Assembly (NCBI RefSeq): GCF_021184025.1
Contig: NZ_CP036537.1
Location: 2,666,001 to 2,730,000 of the forward strand
Reading direction: 5' to 3'
Origin: Rhodopseudomonas boonkerdii
GTDB lineage: Bacteria; Pseudomonadota; Alphaproteobacteria; Rhizobiales; Xanthobacteraceae
DNA: 64,000 bases
The notes under the pieces: generated by a model
Database searches by the model: none
The model's input: the letters and a program-made list of their open reading frames with translations, nothing else
Told to the model about the DNA's origin: nothing
Position numbers and translations under genes: made by a program
In this document: piece by piece, positions 56,116 to 64,000 of the stretch
Numbering within the stretch: the first letter of the stretch is position 1
Layout: every line of letters begins with the position of its first letter

Positions 56116-57177
56116 ATGGCTAAAAAGGTTCGCATCGCGCTCGACGCCATGGGCGGTGATTTCGGCCCATCGGTGGTCATTCCCGGCGCGGCGATTTCGC
56201 TGACCCGGCATCCCGACAGCGAATTCGTGCTGGTCGGCGACAGCACGCAAATCGAGAAGGAAATGGCTAACCACCCGGCGCTCAAGAAGGTGTCGCGGGT
56301 GATCCATTCCGATGTCGCGGTGTCGATGCACGACAAGCCGAGCCAGGCGCTGCGCCGTGGCCGCAAGGTCTCGTCCATGTGGATGGCGATCGACGCGGTA
56401 AAGCATGGCGAGGCCGATGTCGCGGTCTCGGCCGGCAACACCGGCGCGCTGATGGCGATGGCGCGGTTCTGCCTGCGCACGCTGCCGGGCATCGATCGCC
56501 CCGCCATCGCGGCGGTGTGGCCGACCATGCGCGGCGACAGCATCGTGCTCGATCTCGGCGCCACCATCGGCGGCGATGCGCATCACCTCAAGTCGCTGGC
56601 GATCATGGGCAGCGCCATGGCGCGGGTGATGTTCGATCTCGAGCGCCCGACCGTCGGTCTGCTCAATATCGGCGTCGAGGAAGTGAAGGGCGGCGAGGAG
56701 ATTCGCGAGGCGGCGGAGCTGCTCCGCTCGGCCGACCTGCCGCAGCTGAAATTTATCGGCTTCGTCGAAGGCGACGGCATCGGCAAGGGCGATGCCGATG
56801 TGATCGTTACCGAAGGCTTCTCCGGCAATATCGCGCTCAAGGCGGCAGAGGGCACCGCGCGGCAGCTCGCCGAATATCTGCGCGCCGCCATGAGCCGCAC
56901 CTGGCGTTCGAGGATCGGCTATCTGTTCGCCAAGAACGCCTTCAAGGCGCTGCGCGACAAGATGGATCCGTCAAAATCCAATGGCGGCGTATTTCTCGGC
57001 CTCAACGGCATCGTGGTGAAGAGCCACGGTGGCACCGATGCTGATGGTTTCGCCTATGCGGTCGATGTCGGCTATGACATGGTCCGCTACGACCTGCTCA
57101 ACAAAATCAATCAAACGCTCGACCGGGATCATGGCGCGTCTGCCGCGCCGGCGGCCGCGCAGGAGGCTGTCTCGTGA
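56116..57177 (+). CDS. plsX: Phosphate acyltransferase PlsX
   Basis: 353 residues. It makes acyl-phosphate from acyl-ACP for PlsY, the first step of phospholipid synthesis. Signatures: [59 protein letters not shown] and [20 protein letters not shown]. Its stop overlaps the fabH start (GTGA). A 245-base gap with a repeat precedes it. Confidence 0.96.
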   Translation: MAKKVRIALDAMGGDFGPSVVIPGAAISLTRHPDSEFVLVGDSTQIEKEMANHPALKKVSRVIHSDVAVSMHDKPSQALRRGRKVSSMWMAIDAVKHGEADVAVSAGNTGALMAMARFCLRTLPGIDRPAIAAVWPTMRGDSIVLDLGATIGGDAHHLKSLAIMGSAMARVMFDLERPTVGLLNIGVEEVKGGEEIREAAELLRSADLPQLKFIGFVEGDGIGKGDADVIVTEGFSGNIALKAAEGTARQLAEYLRAAMSRTWRSRIGYLFAKNAFKALRDKMDPSKSNGGVFLGLNGIVVKSHGGTDADGFAYAVDVGYDMVRYDLLNKINQTLDRDHGASAAPAAAQEAVS

Positions 57178-58145
57178 TACGTTCAGTCGTGCTCGGCTGC
57201 GGCTCCTATCTGCCGGAGCGTGTTCTTACCAACACTGAACTGGCGACCAAGGTCGATACGTCGGACGAATGGATCGTCCAGCGTACCGGCATCCAGCAGC
57301 GCCATATTGCTGCGGAAGGCGAGTTCACCTCGCATCTTGCGGTCAAGGCGGCGCAGGCGGCGCTGAAGAATGCCGGAATCGATGCGCAGTCCATCGACCT
57401 GATCGTGCTGGCCACCTCGACGCCGGACAACACCTTTCCGGCAACGGCGGTGGCAGTTCAGAACGCGCTCGGCATCACTCATGGCGCGGCATTCGACCTT
57501 CAGGCGGTGTGTTCGGGCTTCATCTTTGCGCTTACCACGGCCGACAGTCTGCTGCGCACCGGCGCCGGCAAGCGCGCGCTGGTGATCGGCGCCGAGACAT
57601 TCTCGCGCATTCTCGACTGGACCGATCGTGGCACCTGCGTGCTGTTCGGCGACGGCGCCGGCGCCGTGGTGCTCGAAGCGCAGGAGCAGGCGGGAACCAC
57701 GGCCGATCGCGGCGTGCTCACCACCCATCTGCGCTCCGATGGCCGGCACAAGGACAAGCTGTTCGTCGATGGCGGCCCATCCTCGACGCAGACGGTCGGC
57801 TATCTGCGCATGGAAGGCCGCGAAGTTTTCAAACATGCCGTCGGCATGATCACCGATGTGATCGTCGATGCCTTTGCGGCGACCGGTGCGAGCGCCGAGA
57901 GCATCGACTGGTTCGTGCCGCATCAGGCGAACAAGCGCATTATCGACGCTTCCGCGCATAAATTGCATATTGCACCGCAGAAGGTCGTGCTCACCGTGGA
58001 TCGCCACGGCAACACCTCGGCGGCATCGATTCCGCTGGCGCTATCTGTTGCGGTCAATGACGGACGCATCAAGAAAGGCGACCTGGTTTTGCTCGAAGCC
58101 ATGGGCGGTGGCTTCACCTGGGGCTCGGCGCTGGTTCGCTGGTGA
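57174..58145 (+). CDS. fabH: Beta-ketoacyl-ACP synthase III
   Basis: 323 residues. It starts fatty-acid synthesis by condensing acetyl-CoA with malonyl-ACP. The catalytic triad is visible: Cys113 in [12 protein letters not shown], His in VPHQANKRI, Asn in [14 protein letters not shown] start overlapping plsX by 4 bases. The plsX-fabH pair is widely conserved; ihfA and a MerR regulator follow. Confidence 0.97.
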   Translation: MIRSVVLGCGSYLPERVLTNTELATKVDTSDEWIVQRTGIQQRHIAAEGEFTSHLAVKAAQAALKNAGIDAQSIDLIVLATSTPDNTFPATAVAVQNALGITHGAAFDLQAVCSGFIFALTTADSLLRTGAGKRALVIGAETFSRILDWTDRGTCVLFGDGAGAVVLEAQEQAGTTADRGVLTTHLRSDGRHKDKLFVDGGPSSTQTVGYLRMEGREVFKHAVGMITDVIVDAFAATGASAESIDWFVPHQANKRIIDASAHKLHIAPQKVVLTVDRHGNTSAASIPLALSVAVNDGRIKKGDLVLLEAMGGGFTWGSALVRW

Positions 58146-58210
58146 TGGTTGCAAAACCACAACAGCTCAAATTGTCATGATTTTCCATGCGCTTGCGGCG
58201 CCCTGCGGTG

Positions 58211-58239
58211 TTGACCCGGTGGCGTTAACCTCCTAGTTT
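58211..58239 (+). promoter_or_regulatory. Possible sigma70-type promoter for ihfA
   Basis: TTGACC, 17 bases, TAGTTT lies in the 136-base fabH-ihfA gap, giving a start site near 58246, about 35 bases before the ihfA ATG. Spacing is ideal; the -10 box is only fair. Confidence 0.35.
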
Positions 58240-58281
58240 CCGTGACGAATTTCGGTTCGCCGAGAAGTTTTTGGGGCAGGC

Positions 58282-58617
58282 ATGACGGGCACGGGAAAAA
58301 CAGTCACACGCGTCGATCTGTGCGAGGCGGTCTATCAAAAGGTAGGCTTGTCGCGCACCGAGTCGTCTGCGTTTGTTGAACTTGTTCTGAAAGAGATCAC
58401 GGATTGTCTGGAAAAGGGCGAGACAGTGAAACTGTCGTCGTTCGGCTCCTTCATGGTGCGCAGTAAAGGTGAGCGCATCGGGCGCAATCCGAAGACGGGC
58501 ACGGAAGTGCCGATTTCGCCGCGACGTGTGATGGTGTTCAAGCCGTCTGCAATTCTCAAGCAGCGTATCAACGGCAACACGGCGCCGGCCGGCAACGGCA
58601 AAGACCACGACGATTGA
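58282..58617 (+). CDS. ihfA: Integration host factor subunit alpha
   Basis: 111 residues. A DNA-bending HU/IHF protein: [45 protein letters not shown] (in parts) and the arm [16 protein letters not shown]. The GRNPKTG arm that inserts proline in the minor groove is present. The C-terminal extension ([15 protein letters not shown]) is typical of alphaproteobacterial IhfA. The MerR gene begins 38 bases later. Confidence 0.94.
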   Translation: MTGTGKTVTRVDLCEAVYQKVGLSRTESSAFVELVLKEITDCLEKGETVKLSSFGSFMVRSKGERIGRNPKTGTEVPISPRRVMVFKPSAILKQRINGNTAPAGNGKDHDD

Positions 58618-58655
58618 TGTTATAATCCCGGGGATGAACCACAGGAATCCTGCAC

Positions 58656-59609
58656 TTGGATAAAGCGCCGGATGCGTTTCGGACCATCAGCGAGGTCGCC
58701 GACGACCTCGACATTCCGCAGCATGTGCTGCGGTTCTGGGAAACGCGGTTCACTCAAATCAAGCCCATGAAGCGATCCGGCGGCCGGCGATATTATCGCC
58801 CGGACGACGTCGATCTGCTGCGCGGTATCCGCCGGCTTCTGTACGGTGAGGGCTACACGATCCGCGGCGTACAGCGGATCCTCAAAGAGAACGGCATCAA
58901 GGCGGTGCAGGGACTGGCAGATGAGCAGGCCGCGCCGGGCTTCGCGCCCGTGCGCGCGGGACCGCGGATGTCCTCGGCAGAGCCGATCATGACGCGGCCC
59001 GTTGCCAGGCGTCCGGTGGTCGAGGACGAGCCGGAAGAAGAGGTAGAGGGCGAGCTCGAAGAAGAGTTCGAGGACGAAGAGGCCGAGGACGAGGGCGCAG
59101 CCGGGGACGCCGAAGAGGAAGAAGCCGGCGAGGACGACTCCGAAGAAGGCGACGAGGAAGAAGAAGCCGAGGAAGCGGACGAAGAAGACGGCGAGGACGA
59201 TTCCGACGACGAGGCGTCTGATGACGATGCCGAGGAGGAGGAAGCCGAGCCCGAGTCGGCCGCGACCCGCAAGGCGCCGGACGTTGTCGTTCGCCGCGAA
59301 ACTGACATGCGCCGGCCGGCCGGCCCCGCGCCGGAGGTGCGCACCGACCCTGCCATGCGCACGGCGCCGCGCGTCGAGCCGCGTCTGCAACAAGCCATTG
59401 GCCGCACCGATCCGGCGACCATGAGCCGTGCCAATCCGACGCCTCAGCCGCGCGCAAATCCTGCACCGCAGCCGCGCCTGGCGTCGCAACCATCGCCGCA
59501 GCCCCGTCCGGCGCGTTCGCTCGACCGCGAGCGATTGGAAGCCGTGCTGGAAGAATTGCTCGCCGCCCGCCGCGCCCTGGACGCGGCGATGAAGGAGGGC
59601 GGCAATTAA
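58656..59609 (+). CDS. MerR-type DNA-binding protein with long acidic region
   Basis: 317 residues. Residues 8-78 form a MerR winged helix ([40 protein letters not shown]). Residues about 125-205 are almost only Glu/Asp with a few Ala/Gly; the final 100 are Pro/Arg/Ala-rich ([20 protein letters not shown]) and end in a helix ([20 protein letters not shown]). There is no metal-binding cysteine set, so it is not a metal sensor. The ihfA-merR order is common in alphaproteobacteria. TTG start, AGGA upstream. Confidence 0.82.
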   Translation: MDKAPDAFRTISEVADDLDIPQHVLRFWETRFTQIKPMKRSGGRRYYRPDDVDLLRGIRRLLYGEGYTIRGVQRILKENGIKAVQGLADEQAAPGFAPVRAGPRMSSAEPIMTRPVARRPVVEDEPEEEVEGELEEEFEDEEAEDEGAAGDAEEEEAGEDDSEEGDEEEEAEEADEEDGEDDSDDEASDDDAEEEEAEPESAATRKAPDVVVRRETDMRRPAGPAPEVRTDPAMRTAPRVEPRLQQAIGRTDPATMSRANPTPQPRANPAPQPRLASQPSPQPRPARSLDRERLEAVLEELLAARRALDAAMKEGGN

Positions 59610-59691
59610 GCGGGATCATCCCATGGACATGGGAGCGGGTGAGCGTCTGGCGCTTGCACACCGCCCGGAACGACGTTACAGCATGCCTCGG

Positions 59692-59769
59692 CGGAGCGTA
59701 GCGCAGCCCGGTTAGCGCACTAGTCTGGGAGACTAGGGGTCGGAGGTTCGAATCCTCTCGCTCCGACCA
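59692..59769 (+). tRNA. tRNA-Pro (anticodon GGG)
   Basis: Cloverleaf by eye: acceptor CGGAGCG/CGCTCCG, D arm GCGC/GCGC, anticodon stem CTAGT/ACTAG with loop CTGGGAG (anticodon GGG), five-base variable region, T arm GGAGG/CCTCT with loop TTCGAAT, then A and an encoded CCA. 78 bases. A TTGCAC 33 bases upstream may be its -35 box. No integrase or duplicated 3' end is found beside it. Confidence 0.95.
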
Positions 59770-60055
59770 TTAATTAGCTGAAATAACTGGATAAATGGCG
59801 GAAGGCTGCGAGTTGCTCCGGGCCTTTTGTGGCTCGTCACAATGGCGCTCCGGCATTGGAACCGGATATCGGGCGTCCCGAAAAACAAAAATGACCCGGA
59901 ACCGGAAGGCCCGAGCCATTTTCTGCGCGGGCGTACATCCGGCTCGCGCGAACCTGACCACCACTGTGAGTCGCGATCGTTAATGTGACGTTAGCGCTCG
60001 CATAAGAATGTGCGATGACGCGACCGCGTCAGTTCTGTGAGCGCGGATCGCAGGC

Positions 60056-60226
60056 TCACCCCGTCGGTCCCTCGATCTCCGGATGGTCCTTGTCGGGCAG
60101 CACGCCGCTTCCTGGCGTCTTGTGCTTATCGGTCAGATGCGGCTTGTCATGAGCGCCGGCCGGCGGGATCTTATCATCTCGCCCAGGCTGCTTGACGTTG
60201 TCGCGATTTTTCGATGCGTCGGTCAT
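60056..60226 (-). CDS. 56-residue hydrophilic disordered protein
   Basis: MTDASKNRDNVKQPGRDDKI and PPAGAHDKPHLTDKHKTPGS, then GVLPDKDHPEIEGPTG. Very rich in Lys, Asp, His and Pro, without hydrophobic segments, so probably intrinsically disordered; it recalls small stress-associated hydrophilic proteins. The family is unknown to me. Weak ribosome-binding site. The frame extends upstream with no better start. Confidence 0.5.
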   Translation of the reverse strand: MTDASKNRDNVKQPGRDDKIPPAGAHDKPHLTDKHKTPGSGVLPDKDHPEIEGPTG

Positions 60227-60376
60227 GCCCAGCAAACGCGTGTGTCGATGCGCGGTTCCTGTTCCAGCCGGAACGCGTTGTGGCGCTAAATCGGAAGCCG
60301 GTGCATCGAACTGGAACCATTGTGACGCTCTCGACTTGTCCTGCCACATTTAGAAAAGAGGAAGGGACATATACCC

Positions 60377-60619
60377 ATGATCAAGAAGCTTGCGATGTTG
60401 GCTGCGGCCGGCCTTCTTTATGTCGCGGTGCCGACCGCTCCCGCGTCCGCACAGGGCATCAGCGTGCATGTCGGTGGCGGCCATCACGGCTATCATGGTC
60501 CTCGCGGTTATCATCGTGGCCCCGGCTATCGTCACGGCCGCGCGTATTACGCTCCGCGTCATCATCACCGCCACGGCTATTACGGTGGCCCGCGGAAGAA
60601 GGTCATCGTGGTGCGCTAA
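60377..60619 (+). CDS. Secreted His/Gly/Tyr-rich small protein
   Basis: 80 residues. A signal peptide (MIKKLAMLAAAGLLYVAVPT, cut near ASA) is followed by a repetitive tail of His, Gly, Tyr and Arg (GGGHHGYHGPRGYHRGPGYR, then RHHHRHGYYGGPRKK). It could bind metal or pack in the periplasm; no function known. GGAAGGG lies upstream of the ATG and a Rho-independent terminator follows. Similar in style to the Gly-rich protein near 6 kb. Confidence 0.75.
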   Translation: MIKKLAMLAAAGLLYVAVPTAPASAQGISVHVGGGHHGYHGPRGYHRGPGYRHGRAYYAPRHHHRHGYYGGPRKKVIVVR

Positions 60620-60639
60620 CACAGCACCTGGATCAGAAG

Positions 60640-60668
60640 ACGGCCTCGCGAAAGCGGGGCCGTTTTTG
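60640..60668 (+). terminator. Rho-independent terminator
   Basis: A 10-bp stem (ACGGCCTCGC/GCGGGGCCGT, one G-T pair) with GAAA tetraloop, then TTTTG. Ends the small secreted protein transcript before the convergent glycosyltransferase gene. Confidence 0.9.
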
Positions 60669-60685
60669 TTGGCAGGTCGCCGAGT

Positions 60686-61618
60686 TCAGTGCCCGATCCA
60701 GGGCTCGGACAGATAGCGCAGGAGCTTCGCCTCGCGGCGGCCGCGCGAGACGGTATCGAGGATGAGGCCCGAGAACAGTGAGATCACGGCGACCAGCATG
60801 ATGCCGGTAGCGAGGATCGCGGTCGGGAATCGCGGCACCAAACCTTCCTCGACATAAGTGAGGAAAAGCGGGATCGACAGGATCACCGACATCGCTGCCA
60901 GCGTGATGGCGATGGTGGTGAAGAAGCGCAGAGGCTTTTCCGAGCGATACAGCTTCAGGATGGTGCCGAGAATCCGAAAGCCGTCGCGCCACGTGTTGAG
61001 CTTGCTGTGCGAGCCTGCGGGGCGCGAGAAATAGGGCGTCGGCATCTCCGCAACCGGGATCGACAATTCGAGGGCGTGGACGCTGAGTTCGGTCTCGATT
61101 TCGAAGCCGTCGGAGAGCAACGGGATCGTCTTGACGAAGCGGCGCGAGAACACGCGATAGCCCGACAGAATATCCTCGAATCCGCGCCCGAAAGTGTCGG
61201 CGAGGAAGCGCGTCAGAAGAAAGTTGCCGGTGCGGTGACCGGGGCGATACGCCGCGGCGTCCTGATCGATGCGTTGCGCGACGACCATATCGAGGCGTTC
61301 GTCGATCAGTCTGGCGATCATCGCGGGCGCGCTGGCAGCGTCATAGGTCGCATCGCCATCGACCATCACGTAGATGTCGGCCTCCACGTCGGCGAACATC
61401 CGGCGCACCACGTGGCCCTTGCCCTGATGCCTTTCGCAGCGGACCTGGGCGCCGGCGGCACCGGCAATGGCCGCGGTGTCGTCGGAGGAGTTGTTGTCAT
61501 AGACATAGACTTCGGCCATCGGCAGCGCGGCGCGAAAATCGTGCACGACCTGACCGATGGCCGCGGCTTCGTTGAAGCAGGGCACCAGCACGGCGATGCG
61601 GATGGAAGGTTCCGTCAT
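60686..61618 (-). CDS. Family 2 glycosyltransferase with C-terminal membrane helices
   Basis: 310 residues. A GT-A fold at the N-terminus: VLVPCFNEAAAIGQVVHDF, YVYDNNSSDDT, KGHVVRRMFADVEADIYVMV DGDATYD (in parts). Then two membrane helices (about 235-290). The layout is that of DPM1-like or undecaprenyl-phosphate sugar transferases. It would build lipid-linked sugar for the surface polysaccharide made by the neighbours. Its start overlaps the stop of the polymerase gene (ATGA). Confidence 0.85.
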   Translation of the reverse strand: MTEPSIRIAVLVPCFNEAAAIGQVVHDFRAALPMAEVYVYDNNSSDDTAAIAGAAGAQVRCERHQGKGHVVRRMFADVEADIYVMVDGDATYDAASAPAMIARLIDERLDMVVAQRIDQDAAAYRPGHRTGNFLLTRFLADTFGRGFEDILSGYRVFSRRFVKTIPLLSDGFEIETELSVHALELSIPVAEMPTPYFSRPAGSHSKLNTWRDGFRILGTILKLYRSEKPLRFFTTIAITLAAMSVILSIPLFLTYVEEGLVPRFPTAILATGIMLVAVISLFSGLILDTVSRGRREAKLLRYLSEPWIGH

Positions 61619-62892
61619 CGTGCGGCCCGTCCTTCTGCCTGAGTGATGTCGAATTGCGCCACAAAGCGCGCCGTTGCGGCATGACGCTGGGTCGCGACGA
61701 ACAGGCCCCACATCAGGCCGAGGATCAGCCAGAAATGGCGCCAGTGATCGGTATCGATGATGAAGCCTTCGCCGATGGTGCCGAGATAGGCGGAGAACAC
61801 CGCGAGATAGGGGCGTTGCCAGGGCGTGCGCACGAAGATGTAGCGGAAGCCGATCAAGGCGGTCGTGAAGACCAGCGCGGGATAGAACACGCCGGAAATC
61901 CAGCCGCCGGACATGAAGGCGTTGAGATAGGAGTTATGCGTGTCTTCCGGGAAGAATTTGCTGAATTGCAGCGGGCCGATGCCAAGGGGCAGATCGAGCG
62001 CCATCTGCGCGCCGAGGAGATGACGGCCGAAGCGACCGAACCGGCCTTCGTCATAGCTCTGGTCGAACGAGGCGCGCTGCTGGAACATGTCGCGGATGAA
62101 ATCGAACTGCAGCAGGATCACGAGCGCCAGCGCGACGGCCGCGACGGCCGCGATGGCCATGATGACGATGCGCGAGCGCTGGCGGTTGGTCTGGCTGGTC
62201 AGCATCATCAACAACAGCATGAAGGCTGCGGTGAGGGCGAGCATGCCCCAGGCGGCGCGCGAGAAAGCGAGCAGCAGCGCCAGCGTGATGATGCCGAGCA
62301 GCACGATCGAGCGCAGCGTGCGGCCGAGCCCGTCGCTGACGACGCTTTGCAAGCAGAGCAGCGCCGGCAATACGAGGAACGCGCCGAACACGTTGGGGTC
62401 CTTGAAGGTGCCCGCGGCGCGGCCATAAAGCGTGAATAGTTCGCCGGGTGTCAGGCGCAGATAGCCGGCGATGCCGGCCAACGAGGCGATCACCGCTCCG
62501 GCGATCAGGCCGGAACGCAGATAGTGCAGCCGCGCCGCAGTGTCTTCCGAGACCACGAGGGCGATGAAGAGCGCCGTGACCGCCATGTACCAGGACGTCA
62601 GGATCCAGTAGACGACCGGCTGCTGGTCCAGCAACGATACGGCACAGATCGTATAGCCGAGATTGACCGCGAACAGCAGCAGCGCCAGCGGCATGAACGC
62701 CATACGCATGCGCAGGCCGCTGGCCGTGAACACCACGACCGACGTCAGTGCGAAGATTTCATAAGGGCTCGGCTCGATGAAGACGATGGCGCCGCCCATG
62801 CCCATCAACCACAGCAGCCCATGCTGCAGCGTGGCGACAGCGGGAGCCGTCGGCGCCGCATAGGCGTGATCGCTGGAGGCGTGCAGGGTCAT
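61615..62892 (-). CDS. O-antigen ligase/polymerase-like membrane protein (Wzy family)
   Basis: 425 residues with about 11-12 helices. The Wzy_C-type region has the long periplasmic loop between FSRAAWGMLALTAAFMLLLM and THNSYLNAFMSGGWISGVFY; TFKDPNVFGAFLVLPALL is another family word. It either polymerises or ligates polysaccharide repeat units at the outer face of the inner membrane. Overlaps the GT2 gene by 4 bases. Confidence 0.82.
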   Translation of the reverse strand: MTLHASSDHAYAAPTAPAVATLQHGLLWLMGMGGAIVFIEPSPYEIFALTSVVVFTASGLRMRMAFMPLALLLFAVNLGYTICAVSLLDQQPVVYWILTSWYMAVTALFIALVVSEDTAARLHYLRSGLIAGAVIASLAGIAGYLRLTPGELFTLYGRAAGTFKDPNVFGAFLVLPALLCLQSVVSDGLGRTLRSIVLLGIITLALLLAFSRAAWGMLALTAAFMLLLMMLTSQTNRQRSRIVIMAIAAVAAVALALVILLQFDFIRDMFQQRASFDQSYDEGRFGRFGRHLLGAQMALDLPLGIGPLQFSKFFPEDTHNSYLNAFMSGGWISGVFYPALVFTTALIGFRYIFVRTPWQRPYLAVFSAYLGTIGEGFIIDTDHWRHFWLILGLMWGLFVATQRHAATARFVAQFDITQAEGRAAR

Positions 62893-62939
62893 GCGGCGAT
62901 GTTAGCGGGGGCGGGTTGACGAGAGGTGTAAGAGAACGT

Positions 62940-63061
62940 TGTCCCGGACGCGGTGCGGCGCGGAATGCCGCTCCGCTGAGTCGGGACCGTTACGGGCTCT
63001 GGCGTCTGGAACGGCCCCGGATCTGCGAAGCGATACTGCGTATCGCATCGCGTCCGGGGCA
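62940..63061. repeat. Dispersed repeat, TGTCCCGGACGC family, long copy
   Basis: TGTCCCGGACGCGGTGCGGC at one end and GCATCGCGTCCGGGGCA at the other, with GGGACCGTTACGGGCTCTGG and ATCTGCGAAGCGATACTGCG inside, the same internal order as the copy after aspS. Confidence 0.75.
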
Positions 63062-63070
63062 GGCGCGCCG

Positions 63071-64000
63071 TCAATATGCGTTTTCGTTCTTCGTCAACAG
63101 CGAGATCGGGGTGCGGAACAGAATATAGGCGTCGAACAGAACCGACCAGTTCTCGATGTAATAGAGGTCGAACTCGACGCGCTTCTGGATCTTCTCCTCG
63201 CTGTCGACTTCGCCGCGCCAACCATTGATCTGAGCCCAACCGGTGATCCCGGGTTTGACGCGGTGGCGGGCGAAATAGCCGTCTACGGCTTCATCGAGCA
63301 GCTGGCTCTGCAGCCTCTGCTGGACCGCGTGCGGGCGTGGGCCGACCAGCGAGAGATTGCCCTTGAGCACCACATTGAACAACTGCGGCAACTCGTCGAT
63401 GCTCGATTTCCTGATAAAGCGGCCGACGCGGGTGACACGCTTGTCGCCTTTGGTCACCACGGTCTTGGCCAGCGGGTCGGCCTGATCGTGATAGAGCGAT
63501 CGAAACTTGAAGACGTCGATACGCTCGTTGTTGAAGCCGAAACGCTTCTGCCGGAACAGCACCGGGCCGGGACTGTCGAGCTTGATGGCGAGTGCGATCA
63601 GCGCCATGAGGGGCAGAGCGCAAAGCAGCGCGATGCCGCCGACCACACGGTCGAACAGCCACTTCATGACCAGATCCCAGTCGGTGATCGGTGCCTCGAA
63701 GACGTCGAGGGTCGGCACCTTGCCAAGATAGGAGTATGAGCGGGGACGGAAACGCAGCTTGTTGGTGTGCGCGGACAGGCGGATATCCACCGGCAACACC
63801 CACAGCTTCTTCAGCATTTCGAGAATGCGCATTTCTGCGGAAATCGGCAGCGCGAAAAGCACGAGATCGACGCGGGTGCGGCGCGCGAATTCGATGATGT
63901 CGTCGATCTTGCCGAGCTTCGGTGCTCCGGCGATGATGTCCATCGAGCGCTTGTCGCTGCGGTCGTCGAACACGCCGAGGATCTGGATGTCGGAATCCTC
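63071..64000 (-). CDS. Polyprenyl glycosylphosphotransferase (WcaJ/Wbap type), partial
   Basis: The last 309 residues are in the window; the frame runs off the right edge. The C-terminal bacterial sugar transferase domain is complete: LFDRVVGGIALLCALPLMAL, PVLFRQKRFGFNNERIDVFK FRSL (in parts), SSIDELPQLFNVVLKGNLSL, VGPRP and VKPGITGWAQINGWRG. It moves hexose-1-phosphate onto undecaprenyl phosphate and starts polysaccharide assembly. The N-terminal part (nucleotide-fold CoA-binding-like domain, DDIIEFARRTRVDLVLFALP) is cut. It heads the cluster with the polymerase and GT2. Confidence 0.9.
   Translation of the reverse strand, partial: EDSDIQILGVFDDRSDKRSMDIIAGAPKLGKIDDIIEFARRTRVDLVLFALPISAEMRILEMLKKLWVLPVDIRLSAHTNKLRFRPRSYSYLGKVPTLDVFEAPITDWDLVMKWLFDRVVGGIALLCALPLMALIALAIKLDSPGPVLFRQKRFGFNNERIDVFKFRSLYHDQADPLAKTVVTKGDKRVTRVGRFIRKSSIDELPQLFNVVLKGNLSLVGPRPHAVQQRLQSQLLDEAVDGYFARHRVKPGITGWAQINGWRGEVDSEEKIQKRVEFDLYYIENWSVLFDAYILFRTPISLLTKNENAY

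Noticed and set aside
59692..59769. tRNA-Pro as an integration site
   Set aside because: No integrase, no direct repeat of the tRNA 3' end and no composition change are seen on either side.
1..64000. CRISPR array, prophage or insertion sequence
   Set aside because: No regularly spaced short direct repeats, no transposase or phage structural genes; the repeats present are single palindromic elements.

Overview
The window looks like chromosomal DNA of a Bradyrhizobium/Rhodopseudomonas/Afipia-type alphaproteobacterium (Nitrobacteraceae). The evidence is high GC, protein sequences with that flavour, a pepA-holC pair divergent from lptF, a glyA-nrdR-ribD-ribE-ribH-nusB-thiL-hppA run, a CDP-alcohol transferase-hdaA-ppk-ppx run, and intergenic repeats that I associate with that group. 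It is mostly core genome. There is no CRISPR array, prophage, transposase or integrase. LAYOUT. 1-9 kb: lptF (cut by the window edge) faces pepA-holC; then a small lipoprotein, a YheS-type ABC-F ATPase, a NepR-like mini-protein, a glycine-rich secreted protein, ndk, a TerC membrane protein and a PanE-type reductase. 8.7-12.7 kb: a proteobacterial class GN sortase with its VIT/vWA substrate (LPQTA tail), and a divergent HTH regulator. 12.8-17 kb: a lysine-tailed coiled-coil protein, a TetR regulator, a two-gene operon (MetX-like hydrolase and desaturase, ATGA overlap) and a chloroperoxidase-like hydrolase. 17-21.5 kb: a secreted caspase-fold protein lacking the catalytic cysteine, then purM-purN. 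21.6-27.3 kb: phosphatidyltransferase, hdaA, ppk behind a good PHO box, ppx and a glycine-zipper peptide. 27.4-42 kb: rnd, selO, a chemoreceptor, aspS, a large AsmA-like protein, maeB, doxX, a DHFR-like protein and a polysaccharide deacetylase. 42-50.6 kb: the glyA to hppA run, with a different repeat or hairpin in almost every gap. 50.7-59.8 kb: small unknown proteins, arylamine N-acetyltransferase, a Bug-family binding protein, bamE, the cytochrome bc1 chaperone-DUF177-plsX-fabH-ihfA-merR run and tRNA-Pro(GGG). 60-64 kb: two small proteins and an exopolysaccharide cluster (GT2, Wzy-like polymerase, polyprenyl glycosylphosphotransferase cut by the window end). HOW GENES WORK TOGETHER. ppk and ppx make and degrade polyphosphate, and the PHO box suggests phosphate control. 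ribD, ribE and ribH make riboflavin, with nrdR and nusB as regulators and thiL making thiamine diphosphate. plsX and fabH start phospholipid and fatty-acid synthesis. The sortase and its substrate form a closed two-component surface system. MOST UNUSUAL. The 0.9 kb gene-free gap between the deacetylase and glyA holds a perfect alphaproteobacterial LexA box (GAAC-N7-GAAC) abutting a perfect TTGACA -35 box. Both face leftward into about 400 nt of hairpin-rich, apparently non-coding sequence: a candidate SOS-controlled RNA, a long leader of the deacetylase gene, or a repeat carrying an SOS promoter. Also notable are the pseudo-caspase, the orphan NepR-like protein, and dispersed palindromic repeats that even supply the stop codons of two genes.
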